Positions 26,001 to 41,622 of a DNA stretch of 64,000 nucleotides are shown here, piece by piece. Each line of letters begins with the position of its first letter. Position 1 is the first letter of the stretch. The notes under the pieces were generated by a model. It searched no databases. It was not told the DNA's origin and saw only the letters and a program-made list of their open reading frames with translations. The position numbers and the translations under genes are program-made. The stretch covers positions 75,212,781 through 75,276,780 of the forward strand of contig OY829538.1 of the NCBI GenBank assembly GCA_963691705.1. Reading direction: 5' to 3'. The DNA is from Viola odorata. Taxonomy: Eukaryota > Streptophyta > Magnoliopsida > Malpighiales > Violaceae.

Positions 26001-26393
26001 CATTTCAGCGCCTCACGATACTGTGAATGATTCGTATTTCATGCCAAAAACAGTGGAAAGCACAATCAATAAGATGTTAAACATTCATAATCTTTTTGTT
26101 TTTATTTTCCATAAATTCGTCTTATTTTAGTGTAATATAATTATTCTTTTTTACAATTAATTACAAATGTAATGGATTATGAAACGGATGAGCATATAAT
26201 TCATTAATTAATTATTTTATTAGTAATAAAAATATTAGTAGAGATTTAAATTTAAATTTGAATCCCAATTTCGTTTATAAAAAAACAAGTGTTATGAATT
26301 TGCATGCAACCATTTAACACAATGTACAGACGAAATTATAACTGATTTTTTCCCTTACGTTCTAAATTATAAAAACCCATTTCGTAGGTTTCG
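26001..26393. other. AT-rich spacer
   Basis: No gene seen apart from the short lectin-domain scrap at its right end. Confidence 0.55.
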
Positions 26394-26697
26394 TCACTGT
26401 AATATTTTGGTCAATGCTCACCGATAAAAGGCAGGTCTCGGAGTATTTTCTATGCTTGAAGAGCAGGCTCTTTTTAGTTAAGAAACTAAATTATGATGCA
26501 AATTGTCACTTTGTGTCTTGTATCAATTTGTTTTTAAGGTTAAAATTATAAAATTTAACAAATCATTCACACTTTTGTATATAGATAGATCAAGGAACTA
26601 AATATTCTTTAACCCTAATACAATGCGAAATTTACACTAGACAGTTAATTAAACAACAAAATGCCAAGGTTTCAAAATTTGGTAGCTTATGGGGATT

Positions 26698-29690
26698 TCA
26701 TCTACCATCCATCGTTGTGATTGTAACTTCATTGACAGAACATGATTCTGGCTTGGTAGGGGAAGAACTTGTATCAACCAAATTTCTTTCAATAAAAAAA
26801 CCTGGTTCTTTAGGCTCAGGCAATGGCCCATCAGTACCGCTAAGCATCAGAACTACTGCTGCCATTGTTGGTCTGTCTGCTGGAGAATGTTGCGCACACA
26901 ACAGACCTATTTGAATTGATCTTAACAATTCAGACAGATTGCAGGCTTCCTCTATCGATGCATCAATCAGCTCGATAGACCTCCCTTCTTTGTATAGCTT
27001 CCATGCCTGAAAAGTAGTTGTTAATGATACTTGTTTCAAGAAACAGAAAGCAACAAAAATATAGTAAAACCTTACATGCCCAACAAGGTTAAGTTGATGG
27101 TCTCCATGAGAAAATCCCCAGTTTCTCTTCCCACTCACAATCTCTAGTACCAAAACACCAAAGCTAAATACATCTGATTTTATTGAGAACAACCCCTTAA
27201 TCGTGTACTCCGGTGACATGTACCCACTGCAATATATCATTAGGTTTGCAGAATGTGAGTATGAAATTATCCTTAACAGTTATATGAAGGGAGAAGAAAA
27301 AACAAGAAGAGAAGGATTCATACTATGTTCCAACAACTCTCTTTGTAGTGGCTGCAGTTTCGTTTCCCCCGAAACTCCTAGCCAGGCCGAAATCTGAGAT
27401 TTTTGGATTCATGTCCTTATCCAGCAAGATGTTGCTCAGTTTGAGGTCTCTATGAATGATTCTGAGCCTAGAGTCTTGGTGAAGATAGAGAAGTCCCCTT
27501 GAAATCCCATTAATAATGAGGAGTCTCATATTCCAATCCACTAATGTCCTTCGCGTTTTATCTGTTCGTTATATTCGCGCAGTTAGACCACATTTTCAAC
27601 AGCAATTTAATCGCATGATTTTGAGAACAGAAATAAAAACTTGTAATTAAGAATGTGGTTAGAAAAGAGAATAATATGTGATTACCACAAATGTAATAGT
27701 CTAGGCTTTTGTTAGGCATGTACTCATAGACGAGAATATTTTCTTCCTTTTGAATGCAGTATCCTAGAAGCTTAACTAGGTTTCGATGCTGAAGTTTCGC
27801 GATGCATTTGACCTCATTCTTGAATTCATACACCCCTTGCTTGGATTCCCGGGAAAGCCTCTTCACAGCAATTTCTAACCCATCTTCTAATGTACCCTGC
27901 AAAAAATTTGAGCATACTGACCAATTTTCGAGCTGGAAATGCCACTACTAAGAACAATTATCATTTTCAAATAAAAAACACAATAAAAGGAGTACCTTAT
28001 AGACAGGTCCATAGCCACCTTTTCCAATCATGTTGCTGAATGAGAAGTTATCTGTCGCAACAGTGAGGGCAGACAATTCGTAATGTGGTAGATCCATATC
28101 TTCATCCTCTGGGAAAGAAGTAACAAGAAACAAAACCTTAAATTTTCTATTCTGCTGAAACAGAATAAGAGGAGCGAATTCGGCAGAAAAGTGACTTACT
28201 TGGTGCTACAACACTACCATATCTGCTCTTCTTCTTCTTCCAAATAAGCAGACATAGACCCAAGCTTAGGAGAAGAGTTGCTGATAATACTACTCCAACT
28301 ATTAAGCCAACTTTGGATCTCGTACTTTCAACAGCTGTAAGCAAGCAAAGGGTCAGTGATTGACAACAAAAATAAAAGTAGGGGGAGAGGGTGTAGAGAG
28401 AACAACAAGATTAAAAAGTAACTAACCTATATCAGAAGCAGCCATTCTAATGTAAAGATCTTGGCCTTCGGATCTGTACTGCTTGATGTCAATTAGGTCA
28501 CCATACCAAAGCAAACATCCAGACCCACCTCTTCTTATATCTGCATTGGCATAAGCTGTGCAGGAACAATCATTCAAGCATTTTGTTCTGCATTCCTCTA
28601 GGGTCATACTCACGTTCCTCGAAAAGTTCTTCGTATCTGGCAACTTAGTGTTATAATATCTTACAAATCCATCACTCTTGCAATCCAAAGCCGTCCTACG
28701 AACACAACCGTCTGACCTGTCTTCTCTGTCCCAGTTGAATTGGTTTCTCGTCACGAATCCACTCAAACACTCACATACTGGAAGGTTGCCAAAGGCGCAA
28801 ATACCATAAGCACCACAAAACTTGTAACGATCACAAATGTCTGCTGGTGAGGAAGAGTAAACCACCCATTCATTCGTTCTGTCAACCCATGTCCTCTTCT
28901 CCCAGTTACCATTCGGATTCAATACCACTTTCGTAATAACTGAGGCATTGATCAGCTCGTAAGTGTAGTACATCTCGGTAGCGTTGTAGACAAAATCATA
29001 GGTGAAAAGTGGGTTTGGTCTCAAATGAGGCACCCCACTAAACCCAATTCCATTCCACGCTCCTGACCGAGATGTAACAGTAGAATTCGCCGTAATCTCA
29101 AGTTCTAAACCGCTGGGGCTTAATGCAAGTATGTAGTCGCCTTCACTTGGGTCGTCAGTGGTCTTCCAAGCCAGATTATAAGTGAAAAACCCATCAGCTG
29201 ACCTTCCTATCTTCATTCCTGGCAGGAATGTATTGCCAGGTTCATGAAAACTTTCCCACAGGAACAGGTCAGACCGATTTTCGTTCTGGTTCCGGACAAT
29301 AAGATTTCCTGAATCCAGAAGCTGAGCGATAGGATTGTTGGCTTGTCTTGATGTATTGGAAGACCAAATGACAGAGTTGTTGTGATTGAGAGTTAGAATT
29401 CCCATCTCATCAAGATTTAGAAATCCTGATGTATCCCTGATTGGCGTATTTCTGTTGGCAACCCAAACAATCCTGTCCGTAGGTATCTTATAGTACCATA
29501 TCCCAAAGTAACGAAGATTACTGGAATTTTGAATGCTGAAAAAACCCATTTCATAGGTTCCATCAGTTGAAGTTAGGATCTCTCCATCTTTGATTGTGGT
29601 GTTTGCTGCTATGGCATCTGCTCCTCTGGATGTAATTATAAAAATCGAAAATGAACAAAACAAGAAAATATACGTGGCAAGGCCTCTCAT
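26698..29690 (-). CDS. G-type lectin S-receptor-like serine/threonine kinase (type 1, copy G)
   Basis: Exon structure as in copy E: ectodomain about 29690-28425, membrane exon about 28333-28200, kinase exons about 28107-27993, 27899-27688, 27561-27324, 27227-27077 and 27007-26698. H-R-D, D-F-G, the invariant Lys and the glycine loop (here G-K-G-G-Y-G) are present. I chose ATG 29690 because a deletion of about 100 bp just upstream removes the first ATG and the 5' leader that the paralogues have; translation would start at the second in-frame Met and still include the signal peptide. The juxtamembrane segment lacks 42 bp (14 codons) present in copy E, as in copy I. The 3' exons are intact. The gene may still work, but its proximal promoter is altered. 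Confidence 0.8.
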
Positions 29691-30322
29691 TGTCAAGAAA
29701 GAACTGGTTTCGTCATTTTTGGTAGTTTAGGCTGTGTTTAATAATAATAGGGTGGAGGTTGTGGTGAATTGAAGAAGATGGGTGTTTTGCGTTCTTCCCC
29801 ATGCAGCTAACAATCTAATTTTGCAGTGCATATTAAAGACTTTGAAATATTATGTTGACCAACAATTTTTTTAAGGAATTTTCCTTTTCTTTGTTTTCTT
29901 TCATGGTATCGAACGTATCTGGTCTTGGAGTTGAAATTTGGCTGTAGTTGTTTTCAGATGGATTATTAATTGAAAGTGGAAAGCGAAATAAGTATGCACA
30001 TTATTACAGGTGTTACGTCATGTGTGTAGAAAGTCTAGCACAGGTATTGGGAGGAAAGAGACGGCACCGTTGAAACGTTACATGCTGAACTGTATATTTA
30101 ACTGTGGCAAACATCAAAACAAGACCCTGTAATAATGTGCATACTTATTTCTCTTTCCACTTTGAATTAATAATCCATCAGAAAACAATTACAGCTTGTG
30201 CCATGTGTGTAGAAAGTCTAGCACACGTATTGGGTAGGAAAGAGACGGCACCGTTGAAACGTTTTCTTATTTGTCTAATCAGCACCGTTCATAAGTTCCT
30301 AAGTTTGCCACAGTTAAATCTT
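29691..30322. other. 5' flank of copy G with short duplicated segments
   Basis: Shortened version of the type-1 5' flank. It contains two near-copies of a stretch with GTGTGTAGAAAGTCTAGCAC and GAGACGGCACCGTTGAAACG (about 30018-30085 and 30205-30262), and an inverted relation between 29960-30020 and 30125-30180 (TATTAATTGAAAGTGGAAAG versus CTTTCCACTTTGAATTAATA). No gene. Confidence 0.6.
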
Positions 30323-30700
30323 TGTTGGCTTGTCTTGATGTATTAGAAGACCAAATGACAGAGTTGTTGTGATTGAGAGTTAGAATCCCCATCTCATCAA
30401 AATTGAGAAATCCTGTTGAATCCCTGATTGGGGTATTTCTGTTGGCAACCCACAGAACTGTGTCAAAAGGTATCTTATAGTAACATATCCCAAAGTAACG
30501 AAGTAACGAAGATTACTGGGATTTTGAACGCTGAAAAAACCCATTTCATAGGTTCCATCAGTTGAAGTTAGGGTCTCTCCATCTTTGATTGTTTGGTTTG
30601 CTGCTATGGTGTCTGTTCCTCTGGATGTTATAAGAACAGACGATGAACAGAACAGGAAAATAAATATGGCAAGGCCATTCATTGTCAAGAATTTCTGCAT
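30323..30700 (-). pseudogene. S-domain exon 1 N-terminal remnant, type 3 (copy H1)
   Basis: Starts with a good signal peptide (M-Q-K-F-L-T-M-N-G-L-A) and lectin N-terminus. An 8-bp tandem duplication (AGTAACGA repeated near 30490-30510) shifts the frame after N-L-R-Y-F. It is truncated on its 3' side at about 30323. Confidence 0.85.
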
Positions 30701-30896
30701 TCAATTCAAAACGATGACTCACTTTAGAATTGGCAGTAAATGAGTTGCAAAATACTGATTTTTTCAATTTTGTTAATAATAGGCTGTGTATATAATTATG
30801 GAGGTGCAGATTTTGGATTGAAGAATGATCTTTCGTTTCGTTAATCCTTGCAGGTGCGTATTAAAGACTTCGAAATGTTATTTGCTTGTGGAATTT

Positions 30897-31531
30897 CCAA
30901 TCCAAAGCCGCCCTACGAACACAACCATCTGACCAGTCTGCCCTATCCCAATTGAATTGGTCTTTCTTCACGAATCCACTCAAACACCCACATACAGGAA
31001 GGTTGCCTATAGTAGTGCAAGGACTATAAGCACCACAAAACTTGTAACTGACACAAATGTCTGTTGGTGAAATGGCGTAAGTTTGGCATTCTTTTGTTCT
31101 GTCAACCCACGTCCTCCTCTCCAAAAACACCATTTGGACTCAGAACCAATTTCGTAATAGCTGAAGCGTTGATCAGCTCGTGAGTGTAGTACATCTCGAT
31201 ATCGTTATAGAGAAAGTTGTAAGTGAAAACGTGATGTGGTCTCAATTGAGGCACCCCACTAAACCCAATTCCATTCCATGCTCCTGAACGAACTGTAACA
31301 GTAAAATTCTTTGTAATCATGAGCTCTAAACCACTGGGGCCTAGCTGAAGTCCGTAGTCGCCTGGAGCTGGGTGGTCAGTACTCTCCCAAGCAAAATAGG
31401 AAGTAAAAAAACCACCAGCTAATCTACTGATCTTCATTCCTGGCAGGAGTGTATTGCCAGGTTCATGAAAACTTTCCTACAGGAACAGGTCAGGGCGATT
31501 TTTGTTCAGATTCCGGACAATAAGATTTCCT
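30897..31531 (-). pseudogene. S-domain exon 1 middle remnant (copy H2)
   Basis: S-locus glycoprotein and part of the PAN domain, most similar to the copies at 37907-40385 and 47562-48341. It has TAG in place of Trp at 31477-31479, an extra A near 31122 that shifts the frame, and ends abruptly inside the PAN domain. No kinase part follows. Confidence 0.85.
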
Positions 31532-31990
31532 GCCCGAGAATATTGAGATCATGATCTGCACGATAAAATCATCTGTTTCGGTTTCCACCCACTATCTCTA
31601 ACACCAGTACTCCGTAGCTGAAAACATCAGACTTTACTGAGTAGAGCCCATCAATTGCATACTCTGGAGATAGGTAGCCACTGCAGACAACTAGTCAGTA
31701 CTAAAATCTAGTTTCTGAAACAAACTACTAGTGTTGGAGAGACTTACTGATTCCTTTTTAGTCAAAATGCTTATAAAAGTTTTTATTGAAACCAAAATTG
31801 AAATGGCAGCTCGTGACACGAAAAACCACAGTGTACTTTGTGTAAATCATTTGAGGAGGATGTACTTTGTTGAAAACCTAGGAATTGGTAAACTTGAGGT
31901 ACTTTTGTTCGGTCCTTTTCTAATAGTTTTCTGTGCTGGATTGAATTTGCTACTAAATTCTCCCCTTATTTTGGTCAATGCTCACCTATA
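31532..31990 (-). pseudogene. Type-2 kinase remnant (copy D2)
   Basis: One type-2 kinase exon (about 31532-31683) fused to the S-domain remnant on its left, followed by intron sequence with the same 265-bp exon deletion as copy D (join at about 31748). It is a descendant of the same rearranged ancestor as copy D. Confidence 0.82.
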
Positions 31991-32261
31991 AAAGGCAGGT
32001 CTCGGAGTATTTTCTATGCTTGAAGAGCAGGCTCTTTTTAGTTAAGAAACTAAATTATGATGCAAATTGTCACTTTGTGTCTTGTATCAATTTGTTTTTA
32101 AGGTTAAAATTATAAAATTTAACAAATCATTCACACTTTTGTATATAGATAGATCAAGGAACTAAATATTCTTTAACCCTAATACAATGCGAAATTTACA
32201 CTAGACAGTTAATTAAACAACAAAATGCCAAGGTTTCAAAATTTGGTAGCTTATGGGGATT

Positions 32262-35268
<3,007 letters not shown>

Positions 35269-36020
35269 TCAATTCAAATGAATGACTCAGACTTTGGAAT
35301 TGGCAATAAAGGAGTGATTGAAGACTGAAAATCAATCAGTTGCCAAGAACTGGTTTCGTCATTTTTGGTAATTTAGGCTGTGTTTAATAATAATGGGGTG
35401 GAGGTTGTGGTGAATTGAAGAAGATGGGTGTTTTGCGTTCTTCCCCATATTCCTTACTCTTGCAGCTAACAATCTAATTTTGCAGTGCATATTAAAGACT
35501 TTGAAATATTATGTTGACCAACAATTTTTTAAAGGAATTTTCCTTTTCTTTGTTTTCTTTCATGGTATCGAAAGTAGCCTCGTATCTGGTCTTGGAGTTG
35601 AAATTTGGCTCAGGTTTAGAAAACTCTAGTAATTTTGATTTTCGAGCAAAATTGAATTATTTACTGTTGTTGTTTTCAGATGGATTATTAATTTAAGTAT
35701 GCACATTATTACAGGTGTTATGTCATGTGTGTAGAAAGTCTAGCACAGGTATTGGGAGGAAAGAGACGGCACCGTTGAAACGTTACATGCTGATCAGTAT
35801 ATTTAACTGTTGCAAACATCAAAACAAGACCCTGTAATAATGTGCATACTTATTTCTCTTTCCACTTTGAATTAATAATCCATCAGAAAACAATTACAGC
35901 TTGTGCCATGTGTGTAGAAAGTCTAGCAGACGTATTGGGCAGGAAAGAGACGGCTCCGTTGAAACGTTTTCTTATTTCTTATCAGCACCGTTCATAAGTT
36001 CTTAAGTTTGCCACAGTCAA
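35269..36020. other. 5' flank of copy I
   Basis: Matches the 5' flanks of copies C, E and G. The right half repeats the two short stretches seen at 30018-30085 and 30205-30262 (here about 35728-35790 and 35910-35965). No gene. Confidence 0.55.
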
Positions 36021-37086
36021 ATCTTGTTGGCTTGTCTTGATGTATTAGAAGACCAAATGACAGAGTTGTTGTGATTGAGAGTTAGAATCCCCATCTCATC
36101 AAGATTTAGAAATCCTGTATTTCTGTATGTGTACACACAAATTTCTCCTAAAATAGGAGAAAATTACACGTGTCAAATTACAAAATGTTGGATGTAGAGT
36201 AAAAGTGGTTCTTCTTCTCTAGATTCCTCTGATTAATGAATCGGTCTTCACTCCGGATTTGGATTTGGATTTGAGTTTGCTAGATGACGGATTGGCTTTG
36301 AATCAGCTTGTAATCCGTGGTTGATTTGAGAAGAAACCGGCCTTGAATCAGCTTATGGCTTCTTCTTGATTTGATTTGATGTGGTTGGGAGAAAACCGGC
36401 CTTGAATCAGCTTGTGGCTTCTCCTTCTTGATTTAATTTGATGTAGTTGAGAGAAAACCGACTTTGAATCAGCTTGTGGCTTCTCCTTCTTTCTTAAGAG
36501 TGATTTGCTTCGGCTCTTGATCTTCGCAGCACTTCTTCTCTCTAGAAATCTCTTTTTCAAATCTCCCTTGGAAATCTTCTTTGGAATTCTCCTCTTCACC
36601 TTCTAATGAATCTCCTATTTATAGGCTCGCGAGGGCAATTTTAGAATTGAAAAAATGACACATGTCTTCATCTTATTGGTTTGAATATTTAATTAAATTA
36701 ACAAATGTTTATGAGATGGGTTTCTTCATGGGCTTGATAAATGGGATTCTAAACAAGTTTCATGGACTTTAATAAATGGGTTTCTAAACAAGTTTCATGG
36801 GCTTTGATAAATAAACTCGGCCGAATATTTTTTAAACGGACTGCAATTTTGATGCCTATACTATGTCAAAAGGTATCTTATAGTAACATATCCCAAAGTA
36901 ACGAAGATTACTGGGATTTTGAACGCTGAAAAACCCCATTTCATAGGTTCCATCAGTTGAAGTTAGGGTCTCTCCATCTTTGATTGTTTGGTTTGCTGCT
37001 ATGGTGTCTGTTCCTCTGGATGTTATAAGAACAGACGATGAACAGCAGGAAAATAAATATGGCAAGGCCATTCATTGTCAAGAATT
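36021..37086 (-). pseudogene. S-domain exon 1 N-terminal remnant, type 3 (copy J), split by an unrelated insert
   Basis: Two pieces of exon 1 (36021-36118 and about 36864-37086) surround about 740 bases with no match to other copies. The signal peptide has lost two bases (near 37045), shifting the frame relative to copy H1. About 45 coding bases present in H1 are missing at the insertion point. Confidence 0.8.
36119..36863. mobile_element. Unclassified insert with about 60-bp internal repeats
   Basis: Non-homologous DNA inside an S-domain remnant. Three and a half copies of a roughly 60-bp unit, each with TTTGAATCAGCTTGTGGCTT or a close variant, lie at about 36293-36490. A TATTTATAGG TATA-like sequence is at 36616-36625. 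I cannot define terminal repeats or a target duplication, so calling it a mobile element is an inference; a solo LTR or filler DNA are alternatives. Confidence 0.4.
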
Positions 37087-37906
37087 TCTGCATTCAATTC
37101 AAAACGATGACTCAAACTTTAGAATTGGCAGTAAATGAGTTGCAAAATACTGATTTTTTCAATTTTGGTAATCATAGGCTGTGTATATAATTATGGAGGT
37201 GCAGATTTTGGATTGAAGAATGATCTTTCGTTTCTTTAATCCTTGCAGGTGCGTATTAAAGACTTCGAAATGTTATTTGCTTGTGGAATTTCTTTCCATC
37301 AAATCAGAGTGGTGCAGTGGCGCATCCAAGGGATTGTGACAAAAAACAAAACAGTAACTGTTCTTAAATTTTACTCCACAAAAATATTAATATTTGTCTA
37401 TTTTTTGATAAACTAATATATAAGTAGTTATATACATGTGTTAAATTTAAATTCTTAACTCATAGTTTAGTATAATAAAAATTAAATCAATAATATATCT
37501 CAAAATAAACAAATCTATATGAAATTACCCTCACTATTTTTTCTACTTATATATTTATATATTTATGAAAAGAATGAATATTTATGTATTTATGAAAATA
37601 ATAAATATTCATGTATTTACCGCATAAAAATTAATTGTTCAACCACATACATAATACAAAATTAATTAATTTATTACTTAAAATTTATGATACTTATAAA
37701 TTACGGAATTTGAAATGATTGAATTTAAAAATATATAAAATTAGCTATGAATAGTATAACATTATTATATAAATTAGTGTTCATATTCTAAATATTTATT
37801 TCATCAATGATTTAATACAACCGCACAACACGTGTGATCAAACTAGTTATGTTTTGTTTCTTTCAATCCAACTAATGACCTCTACAACATCAGAGTTATC
37901 TGGATT
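37087..37906. other. Type-3 5' flank and AT-rich spacer
   Basis: 37087-37290 matches the flank at 30701-30890. 37320-37850 is strongly AT-rich without a gene. Confidence 0.55.
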
Positions 37907-40385
37907 TTATCTACCATCAATCATTGTGATTGTAACTTCATTGACAGAACAGGATTCTGGCCTGATAAAAGAAGACCTAACATCAACCAACTCTCTTTCT
38001 GTAAAAAACCCTGGCTCTTTCGGCTCAGGCAATGGCCCATCAGAACCACTGATGACATGCTTGGCCTGTCTGCCGGAGAATGTTGCACACACAACAGACC
38101 TACTTGAATCGATCTTAACACTTCAGGAAAATTGCAAGATTTCTCTATTGATGCATCGATAAGCTCCATAGACCTACCTTCTTTGTACAGCTTCCATGCC
38201 TCTAAAACATCCAACATGTTGTTGATGATATTTGTTCCAAGAAAAAGGCAAAGTGATTTTTGGTCGACATGTTGTTTAATCAGTGATTGTTCATGATGTT
38301 GAATTAAGACAGAATCGTTAGTATAGTAAAACCTTACATGTCCAACAAGGTTCAGTTGGTGATCTTCGTGAGAAAATCCCCTGTTCCTCTTCCCACTCAC
38401 TATCTCTAGCACTGAAACGCCAAAGCTAAACACATCCGATTTCATTGAGAACAACCCATCAATCGCGTACTCTGGTGACATATACCCGCTGCATGATATC
38501 ATTTTTTTGCAGAATGTGAGTATGAGATAATCTGAGACGGAAAAACAAGAAGGGGAGAATTCATACTATGTTCCAACAACTCTCCTTGTATGCGCGGCAG
38601 TTTCATTACACCCGAAACTTCTAGCCAGTCCGACATCTGAGATTTTAGGATTCATGTCCTCATCTAGCAAGATGTTGCTCAGTTTGAGGTCTCTATGGAT
38701 GATTCTGAGCCTCGAGTCTTGGTGAAGATAGAGAAGTCCTCTGGAAATGCCATTAATAATGTGGAGTCGCTTAGTCCAATCCAGCAACGTCCTTTCCGTT
38801 TGATCTGCCAATTTTTGACACCAATTAAAAGAACAGAACCAAAATTTCTGACGAGTCAATAAGTTATGTTACCGAAGATGTGATAATCTAGGCTTTTGTT
38901 AGGCATATGCTCATAGATGAGAATATTTTCTTGTAGTCGAATGCAGTATCCTAGAAGCTTGACTAGGTTCCAATGCTGAAGTTTGGCAGTGTATTCGAGA
39001 CTTCATTCTTAAATTCCTCAATTCCTTGCTTGGATTCCCTAGAAAGCCTCTTCACAGCAATTTCTACGCCATCTTCTAATGTACCGTACAAAAATTTGAA
39101 CAAATTGACCAAATTTTAGAGCTGGAAATGCCACTAAGAACTAACAATGAAAGGGGTCAAAATGTTACCTTATAGACAGGTCCATAGCCACCTACTCCAA
39201 TCATGTTGCTGAATGAGAAGTTATCTGTCGCAACAGCGAGGGAAGACAATTCGTAATGTGGTAGATCCATATCTTCATCCTGGTAACTCATAGACCGCTC
39301 GCGTGTAATGTTTTCCATTTCCCCTGAGAAAGAAGTAACAAGAAACAAAACCTTAATTTTCTGAATAACCAGAACCATTCTGCTGAATTTTGCTGAAACA
39401 GAATAAAGTGACTTACTTGGTGCCTCAACACTACCATATCTGTCCTTCTTCTTCTTCTTCCAAATAAACAGACATAGACCCAAGCTTAGGAGAAGAGTTG
39501 CTGATAATACTACTCCAACTATTATACCAACTTTTTCCTTCCGGTTGGAGTTGGATCACGTTCGAAGTTCAACAGCTGTAAGCAAGCAAAGGGTCAGTGA
39601 TTGACAAGGATAAGAAAAATGGGGGAGAACAAATGCACTAAACAAATAAACCTATTTCAGAAGCAGCCATCCTAATGTAAAGATCTTGGCCGCCGGTTTT
39701 GTACTGCTTGATGTCAATTAGGTCACCAAAGCAAACATCCAGACCCACCACTTCTTACATCTGCATTGGCATAAGCTGTGCAAGAACAATCGTTCAAGCA
39801 TTTTGTCCAACATTCCTCTACGGTCATACTCGCATTACTCGAAAAGTTCTTCATATCCGGCAACTTAATGTTAGAATATCTTACAAATCAATCACTCTTC
39901 CAATCCAAAGCCTTCCTACGAAAACAACCATCTGACCAGTCTGCCCTGTCCCAATTGAATTGGTCTTTTGTCACGAATCCACTCAAACACCCACATACAG
40001 GAAGGTTGCCTATAGTGCAAGGACTATAAGCACCACAAAACTTGTAACTGTCACAAATGTCTGTTGGTGAAATGGCGTAAGTTTGCCATTCTTTTGTTCT
40101 GTCAACCCACGTCCTCCTCTCCAAAACACCATTTGGACTCATAACCAATTTCGTAATAGCTGAAGCGTTGATCAGCTCGTGAGTGTAGTACATCTCGATA
40201 TTGTTATAGAGAAAGTTGTAAGTGAAAACGTGATTTGGTCTCAATTGAGGCACCCCACTAAACCCAATTCCATTCCATGCTCCTGAACGAACTGTAACAG
40301 TAGAATTCTATGTAATCATGAGCTCTAAACCACTGGGGCCTAGCTGAAGTCCGTAGTCGCCTGGAGCTGGGTTGTCAGTACTCTC
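37907..40385 (-). pseudogene. S-domain receptor kinase pseudogene, type 3 (copy K)
   Basis: Most kinase exons and the 3' two thirds of the ectodomain are present, but lesions are many. The last exon has a 16-bp deletion (near 38041) that shifts the frame. The D-F-G motif is D-V-G in the exon at 38566-38805. A 2-bp insertion lies near 38996. The acceptor of that exon reads TAC-GGTACA instead of CAG-GGTACA (near 39084). The PAN domain has TGA at 39888-39890 and the glycoprotein domain has TAG at 40308-40310. The glycine loop reads G-V-G-G-Y-G. The ectodomain is cut at about 40385, where it is joined to the upstream flank sequence seen at 48887, so start codon and signal peptide are gone. The gene is dead. 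Confidence 0.9.
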
Positions 40386-41622
40386 ACATTCGCCTAGACT
40401 TGTTGTGTATGGAAAAGCCATCGTTACTTGTTGTCAATGATGCGTAAATGATGGTTTCCTCTAATTCTCATTCCAATCAAGGTCCTCGTGAAAGACTAGT
40501 TCAAGAAAAAACCTACTGTGTATTAAGATAAATTATTTATACAATATTATTATTCATCATTTTTTTTTATTCTTTGCATTTTCCATCAAGGCTACTTTGA
40601 TTAACAATTTTTTTACGTTATTTGATCACACCAGTCATTTGTAACTTAAGAGGAAGCCAAGAATGGACTGCTAACACCCTATCATGATTGGAAAACAAAC
40701 TTAATCTAATATACTCCCTCCGATATTTTCTAGTTGTCCATTTCGGCAAAAAAAAAATTTATAATTAATTGTCGTATTTATAATTTTTAGAAAATTAGTT
40801 GATATTTTTTAATCATAATTTTTATATTTTCCATAAGTTATAGTCTAACCTAATTAATTTAGAACAAGTTAATTTTTAATTGGTTAATTTAAAGTGAAAT
40901 AATTAATATATTAAAAAAAGATAATTAGTGGAGTAATTTATAACTGAAATTAATAATTATCTTGATTGCATGATTATAATTAAAAAAATAACTATTAAAA
41001 TTGGAGGGAATAAATTACTTTTGTGAAGTTTTCTTTTAAGTGCTCACTTTATTCACAACTTGGTCTCTTGGGAAAAGAGACTGAATATTCTTTTAAAAAA
41101 AAAGTGTGAATAAGTTCATCATTAAGGATATTCGTCGAACATATGGTGATCATGCAACTAGATTCACGTGGATCCGAATGCAATTGTGCGGTGCCTGGTA
41201 ATGGAAATCTCGAGTCTGTTGTTGTTCAATGCTTCACCACTTCATGTGTGTTTGTCTGTTACTTTTATCTTCTTTATAACGCCTCCATAAATTATTGAAC
41301 TTTCCATGAACATCTAAAAGAGTGGTCGATGCAGGAGGGAGGAGAACTGGATAAGTCCATAGCCAGAACTTGCTACTGCAGAACGAGAATGAGGTATTTG
41401 ACCTGAACCCAGTCTTATTTCTCTTATTACTTAATTTTTTCTGTGCAATACATCTGTTAGCGATGAATCTGTTTATTTTGATACATTGATGATTTCTTAG
41501 AAGATCTTGATTTACTGCTGTAGTATTGCAAAGACAAATGGGCTTTAAGATTAGTGAAGTTCCTGGGAATCAAACGTCAACAATTAATCAACATTATAAA
41601 TAAAATAAAATAAAAAAAGGTT
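40386..41622. repeat. Duplicated intergenic segment
   Basis: Matches 48887-50019 at high identity with some indels. It carries the upstream flank of a type-3 gene followed by the 3' flank of a type-2 gene. No gene inside. Confidence 0.8.
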
